Shown piece by piece: positions 1-8,530 of a stretch of 64,000 bases of DNA (within the stretch, counting starts at the first letter, position 1; every line of letters starts with the position of its first letter). The position numbers and the translations under genes are program-made. Below the pieces are notes generated by a model. The model searched no databases. It saw only the letters and a program-made list of their open reading frames with translations, and was not told the origin of the DNA. This DNA is from Pseudolabrys sp. GTDB taxonomy: Bacteria > Pseudomonadota > Alphaproteobacteria > Rhizobiales > Xanthobacteraceae. The stretch lies in contig JAHCKG010000015.1 in assembly GCA_026125895.1 (NCBI GenBank), positions 1-64,000 of the forward strand, in the 5' to 3' direction.

Positions 1-929
1 CGACGCGCCTCGAGGAATTCGATGACCGGCAAGCCGATGGGGCGGACCGAGGTGCCCTCCTTGCTGTCGATCAGACGTAGGCAGCTCCCGTCGGTGTCTG
101 CCTCAGTCCACATGAGGCCGATCATCTCGCTCCGCCGGCAGCCGGTCAGCGCGATCTGGCGGATGATTTCGACCGTCGTCGCGTATTTTTCCTCCCTCTC
201 GGCTGTGCGCAGCATCTCGCCCAACGTCCGGTACTCCGCTTCGGTGAGCCGGCGGGTGCGGACGTTGTCCTTCGGCTTCCGCAGGCCAGGGGCAGGATTG
301 ATCGCGATGATGCCGGCTTCGACAGCGTAGGTGAGAATGCCGCCGAGGAGCCCGACCGTGCGCGTCGCCGTTCCGGCGCCGCCGCGGACGATGGCTTTGC
401 CGCGCAGCTTCTTCGTCTTGACCGACACTCGCGTCTTGCCGGCCATGATGTCCTTCAGGACCTTATTGATGTCGGCCTTGGTCAGATCCTTCACGCGGCG
501 CGTACCCAGGAGCGGAATGATGTGCCGCTCGATGCGTCCGGTATCCGTAACGACGGTTGTCGGCTTCTTCGGCCGCCCGCCTTTGCCAAGGATGAGGCCC
601 GCGTTCAGGTCGTTAACGTAAAGCGTGCAGAGCTCCTTGACGGTGATCGCCTTGTGATCGAGCTGGCGTTCCTCGGCAGGATTGTCGCCCTGGGCAACAC
701 GGCCCAACTGAACCTTCGCCTCCTGTCGCGCGCTCTCGGCGGTCCATACGCCATGCAAGCCGATGGTGTAGCGGCGCGAGCGACCCAATGCCCGGTATTG
801 AAGGACATAGCTGCGCTTGCCAGAAGCGAAGACGCGCAGCCCGAAACCTGGTAGCTCATCATCCCAGATGACGTAGTCTTTCTCGCGGGACTCGGCAGCG
901 TCGACGAGGCGCTTTGTGAGCTTAGCCAT
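1..929 (-). CDS. Tyrosine recombinase / phage-type integrase, 3' end cut by window edge
   Basis: Reading the minus strand from ATG at 929 gives at least 309 codons with no stop before the window edge. The N-terminus (MAKLTKRLVDAAE, then DELPGFGLRVFASG and RSYVLQYR) is the arm-DNA-binding domain (DUF4102) of P4-like integrases. A core-binding domain follows at about residues 90-190. The catalytic domain opens with TGCRRSEMIGL, the box-I arginine motif of tyrosine recombinases. The HxxR and the tyrosine lie outside the window. The gene reads away from the tRNA-derived attachment site at 1110-1154, so it sits at the right end of an element extending left. It is probably intact, but the C-terminus cannot be seen. 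Confidence 0.9.
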   Translation of the reverse strand, partial: MAKLTKRLVDAAESREKDYVIWDDELPGFGLRVFASGKRSYVLQYRALGRSRRYTIGLHGVWTAESARQEAKVQLGRVAQGDNPAEERQLDHKAITVKELCTLYVNDLNAGLILGKGGRPKKPTTVVTDTGRIERHIIPLLGTRRVKDLTKADINKVLKDIMAGKTRVSVKTKKLRGKAIVRGGAGTATRTVGLLGGILTYAVEAGIIAINPAPGLRKPKDNVRTRRLTEAEYRTLGEMLRTAEREEKYATTVEIIRQIALTGCRRSEMIGLMWTEADTDGSCLRLIDSKEGTSVRPIGLPVIEFLEAR

Positions 930-960
930 GGGAATTCTCCCGTCCAAACTCCCATTCTCG

Positions 961-979
961 CGTAAGCACCACGTAAGCA
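961..979. promoter_or_regulatory. Two direct CGTAAGCA repeats, candidate integrase arm sites
   Basis: The octamer CGTAAGCA occurs at 961-968 and again at 972-979, a spacing of 11 bases, about one helical turn. It lies between the integrase start and the att core, where arm-type integrase or excisionase sites are expected. The function is inferred from position only. Confidence 0.3.
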
Positions 980-1109
980 GCCGGACGCAAGTCGGAGCGT
1001 GTCCGAGAGTACGCCCGACGAGCCGCAATTTCAATTTGTTTAGTGATTACAGCAACATATCGCATCAGAGCAAACCCCATCGAAAAACGTCGAAGGGCAG
1101 GTTAAATTG

Positions 1110-1154
1110 CTCCGAAGGCAAAGGTCGTGCGTTCGAATCGCGCCGGGCGCGCCA
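1110..1154 (+). other. Attachment site: 3' 45 nt of a tRNA-Arg(CCG) gene
   Basis: The segment begins with an anticodon loop CTCCGAA and continues with the 3' half of the anticodon stem, the variable loop, a T-arm (GTGCG, loop TTCGAAT, CGCGC), the acceptor strand CGGGCGC, a discriminator G and CCA. Upstream sequence cannot form the 5' half: no GCGCCCG acceptor strand or D-arm is present. It is therefore a truncated copy, as left at the distal end of an element integrated into a tRNA 3' end. The intact tRNA-Arg(CCG) should lie at the element's other end, left of the window. Confidence 0.8.
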
Positions 1155-1318
1155 TTTTTTCAACGATTTCCGAAAGCGTCAGCGAGGCGGCCCGTCGATC
1201 GAAAGCGACCTTTCGCTCCGGGCCCCGATCCCGGATGGAACACCGGCCGAGACCGGACCGGAAAGGCCGCCCGCCGGAGCCCGCAGCCGGCCTGTCGAGC
1301 CTTGCCTCGATCGAACGA

Positions 1319-1828
1319 TCAGTCGGTTCTGCCGATGCAAACCCGCTTGGCCGCCGCGCCAGCCTTGACGAAGCCGGCGACGAAAAATCGATACCTCTGA
1401 CCCGACAGATGTACGGTTATGATGTGGGAGTTCAAAAGATCGCCATACAGGCTGCTGAAGTCCTTGGAGCCGCGGCTGACCGCCAGGCTGCCGTCCTTCA
1501 TGCGCAGGAAATTGACGGTCCTCTTAGAGCCCCCCGCGTCATAAGTGACCGGGACCGACTTGTTGACGTCAGCCGGCGGCGCTTCACCTTTCGGTGTCTT
1601 GATCGCCACCATGAGCTTGTCTTCCGCTCTGTCATCGCACGAGTAGATCAGGCTCGCTTCGGCAGCAGAGGCATCCGTCGTGACAGCGCGGCTCGACCGC
1701 CGTTGCTCTTCCCGCCAGACCTTCCAATTGTCCGCGCTTGTCACCTTTTGCCATTCGGCGGCATGGGAATGCGACAGGACGAACACGCTTGCCGCCATCG
1801 CGATTAACGCTGCTGGATTAAGCCTCAT
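1319..1828 (-). CDS. Hypothetical exported protein
   Basis: 169 residues. An N-terminal signal peptide (MRLNPAALIAMAASVFVLSHSHA) is followed by a mature domain starting EWQKVTSADNWKVW. Two cysteines (SLIYSCDD and KRVCIGRTD at the extreme C-terminus) could form a disulfide in the periplasm. The overall form, a small periplasmic beta-rich protein, recalls IalB-like invasion-associated proteins, but the resemblance is too weak to name it. It is the first chromosomal gene to the right of the integrated element, a single gene facing the att site. Confidence 0.75.
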   Translation of the reverse strand: MRLNPAALIAMAASVFVLSHSHAAEWQKVTSADNWKVWREEQRRSSRAVTTDASAAEASLIYSCDDRAEDKLMVAIKTPKGEAPPADVNKSVPVTYDAGGSKRTVNFLRMKDGSLAVSRGSKDFSSLYGDLLNSHIITVHLSGQRYRFFVAGFVKAGAAAKRVCIGRTD

Positions 1829-1992
1829 GTTTCACTGCCGCAAGTTCTCACGGGGGACAATGGCGACACACATGCTCGAAAGTCCAGATTTGCACACGCC
1901 GAATTCGCTGTCCATCGGACCGGCCGCTCCGACGGCCCGGCGTTGCAGGCGCCACGCATCGAAAGAAACACAAGGTGCGGGGCCGAAATGAA

Positions 1993-3078
1993 CTACGTCA
2001 CAACGGCCGACCGCCGCTGTGAGCCTCCCAGCCGCTCGATCAAGTATCTTCGTACAGGCGCGGTGTTGTCCTCGGTCAGCTTCGCAAAGAATAAAGCGAA
2101 CACGTTGGCGGCGACCATGGCGGCTGCATACCATGCAAAGCGGCCGACCGTGTAGTCTTCCAGATTGAGCAATTCGGTTCGGATCCCCAGATGGCGAAAA
2201 GCCCAGATGACCGGCGTGTGCGTCAGATAAAGACTATAGGAGAAACCCGCACAGCGCTTGACCGCCACGGCCAGCGGACCGGCGGCATCGATCGCACGGC
2301 AAGCGTGGATGCCGGCAAATATCGTGACCATGAGAACAACCTCGGTCACGGTCGTCGTGACGTCCTCAGAGCCGCGGAAAACAAACCAGGCACACAGCGC
2401 GGCAGCCGCCAACATGGCCATGATCCTTGGTCGCGCATAGACGAAGAAATAGGCGAACGTTGCACCGGCCGCCCACAGCGCGCCTAACTGGAGAACTTGA
2501 GGAAGCCGCCACAGCAACGCGGAAACGCACACAAGACCTGCCACGCGAAGAACGAGCGGGCTCAATGGAAGCGTAAGGAAGCCGAAAGCCGCATACAGCC
2601 AAAACTCATAATTGATGGTCCAGGCGGGCCCCATAAACAGGAATACGGCATCAGGGACGGCAATGTCCGACATCATCGTTGCGGTGGCGGCAACGTTGAG
2701 AAGGGTGAAATGGTCCATGGCCGGAATGTGATTCCTGGCAAACAGAATATTGATGACGTTCATGAAAATGGCGAGCGCCAATGCTGGAGCGAACACGAGG
2801 TATATCCTGACCACGCGCTCAATCGCATAGAGCCGAAATGAGTATCCGCCGGGTCCGGCGCTCTTTGTGATCACCGTGTAGGCGATCAGGAAGCCCGACA
2901 AGACAAAGAATATCGAAACGCCGAGCGACCCGGGATTGGTGTAGTAGTGAGCCTGGCTGATCGGGTTATAGGCGTCGCGATAGAAATAGGCCGTGCCGTG
3001 ATGGAAGGCGACCATCAGAGCGGCAAGATAGCGGACAGCATCAAGGAAGAAAGACTGCCCGCGCGTCAGTTTGCGCAT
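1993..3078 (-). CDS. Acyltransferase 3 family membrane protein (OafA/NodX type)
   Basis: 361 residues from the ATG at 3078, chosen because GGAGTGG lies just upstream; a TTG 30 bases earlier has no such site. The opening (residues 7-30: GQSFFLDAVRYLAALMVAFH) carries the conserved histidine region of acyltransferase-3 proteins. FFVLSGFLIAY follows, with about ten hydrophobic segments, then the late motif FSYSLYLTHTPVIW. These inner-membrane enzymes transfer acyl groups, often acetyl, to sugars of lipopolysaccharide, exopolysaccharide or Nod factors. No sugar-biosynthesis genes adjoin it, so the substrate is unknown. Confidence 0.88.
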   Translation of the reverse strand: MRKLTRGQSFFLDAVRYLAALMVAFHHGTAYFYRDAYNPISQAHYYTNPGSLGVSIFFVLSGFLIAYTVITKSAGPGGYSFRLYAIERVVRIYLVFAPALALAIFMNVINILFARNHIPAMDHFTLLNVAATATMMSDIAVPDAVFLFMGPAWTINYEFWLYAAFGFLTLPLSPLVLRVAGLVCVSALLWRLPQVLQLGALWAAGATFAYFFVYARPRIMAMLAAAALCAWFVFRGSEDVTTTVTEVVLMVTIFAGIHACRAIDAAGPLAVAVKRCAGFSYSLYLTHTPVIWAFRHLGIRTELLNLEDYTVGRFAWYAAAMVAANVFALFFAKLTEDNTAPVRRYLIERLGGSQRRSAVVT

Positions 3079-3206
3079 GATAAGCCACTCCGACACGTTG
3101 AGTGGCAACAGACGCCATCACCAAGCCAACATCATGACCGCCCTCGCGGCCGTTCTCTTTGTGGAACTTTCCTTGGAGAGTTCCATGGCGAGTTCGCGCG
3201 CGGCCG

Positions 3207-3902
3207 CTACGCCGCCGTCACCTGCAGCCCGCGCTGCACCGCCGGGCGCGCGAGGCCGCGATCGAGCCACGCCTGCACATGGGCGAAGCGGTCGAAGCCG
3301 ACGAGCTCGCGCGCTTCGTAGAAGCCGATCAGGTTGCGCACCCAGCCCAGCAGCGAGATATCGGCGATGCTGTAATCCTCGCCCATCACCCAGGGACGAT
3401 CGGCCAGCCGTCCGTCGAGGACGCCCAGCAGCCGCACCGATTCGGCGACGTAGCGGTCGCGCGGGCGCTTGTCCTCATAGGCCTTGCCGGCGAACTTGTT
3501 GAAGAAGCCGACCTGGCCGAACATCGGACCGACGCCGCCCATCTGCCACATCACCCACTGGATCGTTTCGTAGCGTTCGTTCGGATCGGCCGAAATGAAC
3601 CGGCCCGTCTTGTCGGCGAGATAGAGAAGAATGGCGCCCGACTCGAACAGCGCGAGCGGCTTGCCGCTCGGGCCATTGGGATCGTAGATCGCCGGAATCT
3701 TGCCGTTGGGGTTGAGCGCGAGAAAGGCCGGGTCGTGGCTTTCATTCGCCATGATGTCGATGCGGTGCGGCTCGTAAGGGAGGCCCGTTTCCTCAAGCAT
3801 GATGCCGGCTTTCACGCCATTGGGCGTTGGCGCCGAAAAGAGTTGCAGCCGGTCGGGATGCCGCGCCGGCCAGCGCGCGAAGATCGGATGATCGAGTGTC
3901 AC
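3207..3902 (-). CDS. Glutathione S-transferase family protein, nu-class (YfcG-like)
   Basis: 231 residues from a GTG at 3902 preceded by AGGAGAGATAAA. A longer frame to 3941 has no ribosome binding site. The N-terminal thioredoxin-like domain shows TPNGVKAGIMLEETGLPYE, the cis-proline region NPNGKIPAI and the glutathione-contact motif FESGAILLYLA. The C-terminal domain has WQMGGVGPMFGQ, typical of YfcG/YghU proteins, which act as glutathione-dependent disulfide reductases rather than classic transferases. It is likely cytoplasmic. It runs the same way as the following oxidoreductase, with a gap of about 70 bases. Confidence 0.88.
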   Translation of the reverse strand: MTLDHPIFARWPARHPDRLQLFSAPTPNGVKAGIMLEETGLPYEPHRIDIMANESHDPAFLALNPNGKIPAIYDPNGPSGKPLALFESGAILLYLADKTGRFISADPNERYETIQWVMWQMGGVGPMFGQVGFFNKFAGKAYEDKRPRDRYVAESVRLLGVLDGRLADRPWVMGEDYSIADISLLGWVRNLIGFYEARELVGFDRFAHVQAWLDRGLARPAVQRGLQVTAA

Positions 3903-3974
3903 TTTATCTCTCCTCAGTGAGTGGGCATCGCCTCGGCACATGGCATGCGCGCCGGGGCAATGCCACCCCTGTCG

Positions 3975-4892
3975 TTACGGACGGACGCGGATGATCGTCT
4001 TGCCCGGACGCCGCTGCGTCGGGTTGAAGGCGGCGACGGCATCGTCGAGCGGCGCGACCGTGCCGATATTCGTGCGCAGCCGTCCGTCGCGCACGCGCTG
4101 GACGATCTCGTTCAATTGCGCGCGATCGGATTCGACGACGAAGTCGATGGCGGTGCCGTCAGCGGGGCGCGCTTCGGGCGGGCCGACGATCGACACCAGC
4201 GTGCCGCCGCCGCGGACGAGGCTTGCGGAGCGCTTGCCGATGTCGCCGCCGATGAGGTCGAACACCAGATCGACGCCACCGACATCTTCCAGTTTGTCGT
4301 GGTCGAGATCGACGAATTCGTTGGCGCCGAAGTCGAGCGCCGACTGACGGTCGGCGGGGCGTCCGGTGCCGATCACATAGCCGCCGAACTCGCGGGCAAG
4401 CTGCGTCACCATCGAGCCGACGGCGCCGGCCGCGCCATGCGCGATCACGCGCTGTCCGGCGCGCAGGCGGCCGTGCACGAGCAGGCCCTGCCAGGCGGTG
4501 AGGCCAGAGATCGGCAGGCTCGCGGCTACCGTGAAATCGACGTCGCCCGGCAGCGGCGCGAGATTGCGGGATTCGATGGCGACGTATTCGCTCAAGGTGC
4601 CGTCGCGATACCAGTCGGTCAGCCCGAACACGCGCTGGCCGATTGACAGGCCGGTCGTGCCGTAGCCCAGCGCCGTGACCACGCCGGCGAGCTCATGGCC
4701 CGGGATCGTGGGGGTGCGGTCGCGGCCGAGCCGGTCGCTCCAGGTCGAGGGCCAGCCCAGCTCGGTGCCGACGAAGCCCGAGGCGTGAACCTGAACGATC
4801 ACGTCGTTGATCGCCGCCTGCGGATCGGGGCGCTCCGCCAGCTTCATTCCGGCGGTTCCGGCCGCCTGATCCGTCACAACGATGGCCTTCAT
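3975..4892 (-). CDS. NADP-dependent medium-chain oxidoreductase (quinone oxidoreductase type)
   Basis: 305 residues from ATG at 4892, preceded by AGGAG. An N-terminal GroES-like domain (PTIPGHELAGVVTALGYG) is followed by a Rossmann domain with AHGAAGAVGSMVTQLA and GTGRPADRQSALDFGANEF. The zinc-binding cysteines of alcohol dehydrogenases are absent, which places it among zinc-free quinone oxidoreductases. It is divergent from the AraC regulator starting at 4983, with only 90 bases between. That arrangement usually means the regulator controls the enzyme. The substrate is unknown. Confidence 0.9.
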   Translation of the reverse strand: MKAIVVTDQAAGTAGMKLAERPDPQAAINDVIVQVHASGFVGTELGWPSTWSDRLGRDRTPTIPGHELAGVVTALGYGTTGLSIGQRVFGLTDWYRDGTLSEYVAIESRNLAPLPGDVDFTVAASLPISGLTAWQGLLVHGRLRAGQRVIAHGAAGAVGSMVTQLAREFGGYVIGTGRPADRQSALDFGANEFVDLDHDKLEDVGGVDLVFDLIGGDIGKRSASLVRGGGTLVSIVGPPEARPADGTAIDFVVESDRAQLNEIVQRVRDGRLRTNIGTVAPLDDAVAAFNPTQRRPGKTIIRVRP

Positions 4893-4982
4893 GGTGTTTC
4901 TCCTCGTCATCGGGGCTTGAACGTGCCCTGTATGGAGAACTAAGAGTGATCGTTGGTGCCAAGAACATTGCCGATCGTCCCG

Positions 4983-5801
4983 ATGGACCCTTTCGCCGCC
5001 CTGTTCGCCCACGTCACGCCGCGGGCCCGGACCTTCTTCGCCGGCACCCTTTGCAAGACGGTGCAGTATCCCGGCGTCGGCCACCTGCACTTCCTCAAGG
5101 GCGGCGAGTTGACGTTGATCCAGGCCGGACAGCGCGACCTGAAATTCGATAAGCCGACGCTGCTGTTCTTTCCGCGCGGCCGGGTCCACACCTTCGCCGG
5201 CGATCCCACGCGCGGCGCCGATCTCGTCTGCGCGACGGTCGAGCTCGGCGGCGCCGAGGGCAACCCGATCGGCCAGGGGCTGCCCCAACTCGTGGTGCTG
5301 CCGATCGCGTCGCATCCGGCGCTGGCGCCGATCTGCGACCTGCTGCTCGGCGAAGCCTTCGCCGAACACGCCGGCCGCCAGGAAGCGCTCGACCGGCTGT
5401 TCGATTATCTGCTGATCCTGATCGTGCGGCATGTCGTCGAAGGCGGCATGGTTGCGACCGGCGTACTGGCCGGGCTCGCCGACCCGCGCCTCGCCAAGGC
5501 GCTGACCGCGATTCACGAAGCGCCGAAGAAAGCGTGGACGCTGGACGATCTCGCTGGCCTTGCGGGCATGTCGCGCACGCGCTTTGCCGAACACTTCCGA
5601 ACACGGATCGGCCAGACGCCGATCGACTATCTCACCGTGTGGCGCATGACGATCGCCGCCCAGCTTCTGGCGCGCGGCAAGCCGGTGAAATCCGTGGCGC
5701 AGCAGGTCGGCTATACGAGCGCCGCCGCGTTCTCGCGCATGTTCACCCGGGTAACGGGACAGGCGCCTCGCGATGCAAGCGAGGCCGGCGCGAAGGCCTG
5801 A
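4983..5801 (+). CDS. AraC family transcriptional regulator with Cupin_6 sensor domain
   Basis: 272 residues from ATG 4983 (MDPFAALFAHVTPRARTFF, the usual opening of this family). The N-terminal half is a cupin_6 ligand-binding domain. The C-terminal 100 residues contain two helix-turn-helix motifs (WTLDDLAGLAGMSRTRFAEH and KSVAQQVGYTSAAAFSRMF). It likely controls the divergent oxidoreductase at 3975-4892. Its stop codon (5799-5801) directly abuts the stop of the next convergent gene, with no bases between. There is no clear Shine-Dalgarno; a TTG at 4953 is an alternative start. Confidence 0.92.
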   Translation: MDPFAALFAHVTPRARTFFAGTLCKTVQYPGVGHLHFLKGGELTLIQAGQRDLKFDKPTLLFFPRGRVHTFAGDPTRGADLVCATVELGGAEGNPIGQGLPQLVVLPIASHPALAPICDLLLGEAFAEHAGRQEALDRLFDYLLILIVRHVVEGGMVATGVLAGLADPRLAKALTAIHEAPKKAWTLDDLAGLAGMSRTRFAEHFRTRIGQTPIDYLTVWRMTIAAQLLARGKPVKSVAQQVGYTSAAAFSRMFTRVTGQAPRDASEAGAKA

Positions 5802-6587
5802 TCACTCCGCGGCAGCGCGATAGCTCTCGAGCAGCGGCCGCACCACCACGCCCTCACCTTCGCGGGCGATCAGTACGTGATTTTCCGGGACGCTCTGCCA
5901 GCGCGGGTCCTGGTCGAGCGGCTCCGACACGACCAGCAGTTCGTTGGTCGACTCGCGGTAGTACAGCGAGTTGGCGGCATCGTTCACCGCGTAACGGAAA
6001 GCGTAGAGATCCTTGCCGTTGGCGAGACAGGCGGTGAAGCGGAACTCGTGCGGCCCGGTCTCACGGACCATCTCCGAGATCTGCGCCAGCACGCGCTCGG
6101 AAGCGCCGAGCGGATCGGTCATGCCGCCGGCGCCGAGGATGGCGAGGAAGATCGCTTCGGAATCGGTGGTGCCGACGCGCGAGGGATAGAACGGATCGGG
6201 GATCAGCGCCTCGATGCGGCGGCGCAGCGCCGACCAGCCGCCGACGAAGCCGTTGTGCATGAACAGCCAGCCGCCGCAACTGAAGGGATGACAGTTCGGC
6301 CGCGTCACCGGCGTGCCGGTGGCGGCGCGCACATGGCCGAAGAACAGATGCGAGCGCAGATGCCGGCACAGATAGCGCAGGTTCTCGTCCGACCAGGCCG
6401 GCCGCACTTCGCGATACAGTCCTGGCTCGGGGTATTCGCCGAACCAGCCGAGACCGAAGCCATCGCCATTGGTGCTCGCCGTCGATTCGAGCGCGGCAAG
6501 ACTCTGCGTCACCAGCGAATGAACCGGCTCGGTGACGTAGTGGCTGAGAGCGATCGTCTCACCACGGTAGGCGATCCAACGACACAT
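5802..6587 (-). CDS. Class II glutamine amidotransferase (YafJ/EgtC type)
   Basis: 261 residues. The sequence starts MCRWIAYRG, so removal of Met exposes the nucleophile Cys2 required in N-terminal nucleophile glutaminases. Family motifs include NGDGFGLGWFG, FFGHVRAATGTPV, NCHPF, FMHNGFVGGW and TTDSEAIF. The relatives hydrolyse glutamine or gamma-glutamyl compounds, as EgtC does in ergothioneine synthesis. No other ergothioneine gene is present. It follows the AsnB-type amidotransferase at 6654-8426 by only 66 bases on the same strand, so the two may be co-transcribed. Confidence 0.9.
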   Translation of the reverse strand: MCRWIAYRGETIALSHYVTEPVHSLVTQSLAALESTASTNGDGFGLGWFGEYPEPGLYREVRPAWSDENLRYLCRHLRSHLFFGHVRAATGTPVTRPNCHPFSCGGWLFMHNGFVGGWSALRRRIEALIPDPFYPSRVGTTDSEAIFLAILGAGGMTDPLGASERVLAQISEMVRETGPHEFRFTACLANGKDLYAFRYAVNDAANSLYYRESTNELLVVSEPLDQDPRWQSVPENHVLIAREGEGVVVRPLLESYRAAAE

Positions 6588-6653
6588 CCCGTCGTCCTAA
6601 TCGTTTTGCCGTGAACGCGACATGAACGGTACTGGCGCAGAAGTTCCGCCGGC

Positions 6654-8426
6654 TCAAATGCCGTGCGTTTGCATCCAGGATTCCAGAACCGCGACCTGCC
6701 ACAGCTTGGAGTGTCCCTTCGGTGTCAATTCACCTTCGGGATCGGCGAGCAGGCGGTCGATATAGTCCCGATTGAACAGAGCGCGATCGCGGCAACGCTG
6801 ATCGTTGAGCACATCGCGGGCAAAGTCGAGGAACGGGCCGCGGATGTATTTCAGCGCCGGCACCGGGAAATAACCCTTCGGCCGGTCGATGATCTCGGCC
6901 GGCAGAAAATCGCGCGCGGCGTCTTTGAGGATGCGCTTGCCGGCGTCCTCGTTGACCTTGAGATCGGCCGGCATGCGCGCCGCGAGCTCGACCACCTCGT
7001 GATCGAGGAACGGCACGCGCGCCTCAAGTCCCCAGGCCATCGTCATGTTATCGACGCGCTTGACCGGGTCATCGACCAGCATGATCTCGGTGTCGAGCTG
7101 CAGCACCTTGTCGAGCGGGCGGTCGCCCTTGCAGCGGCCAAAGAACTGGTCGATGTATTCGAAGCTGTAGTCGCCGTTCATCAGATCGGGGTTGAGCGCT
7201 TCGGCCATCTCGGCATGATCGCGGTCGAAATACAGCCGCGCGTAATCGGCGGAGACATCGTTGGAGTGGCGCAGCGCCTGATGCCAATGATAGCCGGCGA
7301 AGACTTCGTCGGCGCCCTGGCCGCTCTGCACGACCTTGACGTGCTTGGCGACTTGTTGCGAGAGCAGATAGAAACCGATGGAATCGTGGCTCATCATCGG
7401 CTCCGACATCGCGGCGATGGTGCCCGGCAGCGCATCGAGCGTGGCGCCGGCATCGACTCTGAGCTTGTGATGTTCGGTACCGAACTCCTTCGCCACGCGA
7501 TCGGAGTAATAGAACTCGTCGCCGCAGACATCACCGACGGTCTCGAAGCCGACGGCGAAAGTGTGCAGATCGGTCTGGCCGTTCTCCGCCAGCAGCGCCA
7601 CCAGCAACGAACTGTCGAGACCGCCCGAAAGGAGAATGCCGACGGGCACGTCGGCGACCATGCGGCGGCGCACCGCGGTCGTCAGCGCATCAGTGAGCTG
7701 CTCGCGCCATTCGCCGGCACTGATGCGGCTATCCTGCGGCCGCGTGCCGACCGAGAAGGTCCAGTAAACCTCCTCGCGCCGCGTGCCGTCCGGCTCGATG
7801 GTCATCAAGGTCGCCGGCGGCAGTTTGCGGATGCCCTTGAGCAAGGTCATCGGCGCGGGGACCAACGCGTGCCAGCTCATGTAGTGATGCAAAGCGGCGG
7901 GATCGATGCTCTTATCGATGTCGCCGGGCGCCAGCAGCGCCGGCAGGCTCGAGGCAAAGCGCAGGCCACGCGCGGTATTGGCATAATACAGCGGTTTGAT
8001 GCCGAGGCGATCGCGGCCGAGCACAACGCGGCCGCTGTCACGCTCGGCGATGGCGAATGCGAACATGCCGTGGAAGCGCGCGACGCAGCGCGGCCCCCAC
8101 TCGGCATAAGCCTTGAGCAGAACCTCGGTGTCGCCGTCGGAGAAGAACTTGTAGCCGAGCGCGATCAGTTCGGCGCGCAATTCGCGGAAATTGTAGATGC
8201 ATCCGTTGAAGGCGGCGACGAGACCGAGCTCGGCATCGACCATCGGTTGCTGCGAATTGGCCGAGAGATCGAGAATGCTCAGGCGGCGATGGCCAAGGCC
8301 GATATTCTGCTGCACGAAAACGCCAGCCGCGTCGGGGCCGCGCGGCTTGAGCTGTTCCATCATGCGCCAGAGCGCATCCGGGGAAGCCTCGGAACCCAAA
8401 GCAATTTCACCACACAGACCGCACAT
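6654..8426 (-). CDS. asnO: N-acetylglutaminylglutamine amidotransferase (asparagine synthase family)
   Basis: 590 residues. The start is set at 8426 because only this ATG leaves Cys at position 2 (MCGLCGE), the glutaminase nucleophile; an ATG three codons earlier would block it. The N-terminal glutaminase domain has RGPDAAGVF, LGHRRLSILDLS and FNGCIYNFRELR. The C-terminal synthase domain has the PP-motif GILLSGGLDSSLLVALL. HYMSWHALVPAPMTLL and VVQSGQGADEVFAGYHWH match, from memory, the subfamily making the dipeptide osmolyte NAGGN, rather than housekeeping AsnB. The usual partner ngg (acetyltransferase/ATP-grasp synthetase) is not adjacent. Confidence 0.82.
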   Translation of the reverse strand: MCGLCGEIALGSEASPDALWRMMEQLKPRGPDAAGVFVQQNIGLGHRRLSILDLSANSQQPMVDAELGLVAAFNGCIYNFRELRAELIALGYKFFSDGDTEVLLKAYAEWGPRCVARFHGMFAFAIAERDSGRVVLGRDRLGIKPLYYANTARGLRFASSLPALLAPGDIDKSIDPAALHHYMSWHALVPAPMTLLKGIRKLPPATLMTIEPDGTRREEVYWTFSVGTRPQDSRISAGEWREQLTDALTTAVRRRMVADVPVGILLSGGLDSSLLVALLAENGQTDLHTFAVGFETVGDVCGDEFYYSDRVAKEFGTEHHKLRVDAGATLDALPGTIAAMSEPMMSHDSIGFYLLSQQVAKHVKVVQSGQGADEVFAGYHWHQALRHSNDVSADYARLYFDRDHAEMAEALNPDLMNGDYSFEYIDQFFGRCKGDRPLDKVLQLDTEIMLVDDPVKRVDNMTMAWGLEARVPFLDHEVVELAARMPADLKVNEDAGKRILKDAARDFLPAEIIDRPKGYFPVPALKYIRGPFLDFARDVLNDQRCRDRALFNRDYIDRLLADPEGELTPKGHSKLWQVAVLESWMQTHGI

Positions 8427-8530
8427 CGCCTTCATCTTTTTGTTGCTGCAGTGGAATTAACGCGCGCACAAAGCGACTGTTCCACCGGAACAAAGTTCGG
8501 CAATGTCGGGATGACGACGCGGCTGTGATG

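Larger units (their letters stand above)
930..1318. other. Gene-free element end: integrase leader, att site and flank
   Basis: No convincing gene lies here. The stretch holds the integrase upstream region with two direct CGTAAGCA copies, a less GC-rich segment at about 1025-1080, the tRNA-Arg 3' fragment at 1110-1154 followed by a run of T, and about 160 bases of flanking chromosome with small hairpins (for example CGAAAG/CTTTCG near 1200) before the next gene. Confidence 0.6.

Noticed and set aside
605-955. A minus-strand frame at the integrase start
   Set aside because: It is out of frame with the integrase, which reads in a different minus-strand frame from 929 with full family motifs.
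1078-1154. A complete tRNA-Arg gene
   Set aside because: The 3' half is perfect, but no 5' acceptor strand, D-arm or 5' anticodon stem is present upstream, so only an attachment-site copy is supported.
6663-8528. A 621-codon open frame on the plus strand
   Set aside because: It is antisense to the amidotransferase gene and its product is low in hydrophobic core patterns and rich in Arg, Ala and Glu, as expected of a GC-rich shadow frame. The minus-strand protein has clear family motifs.
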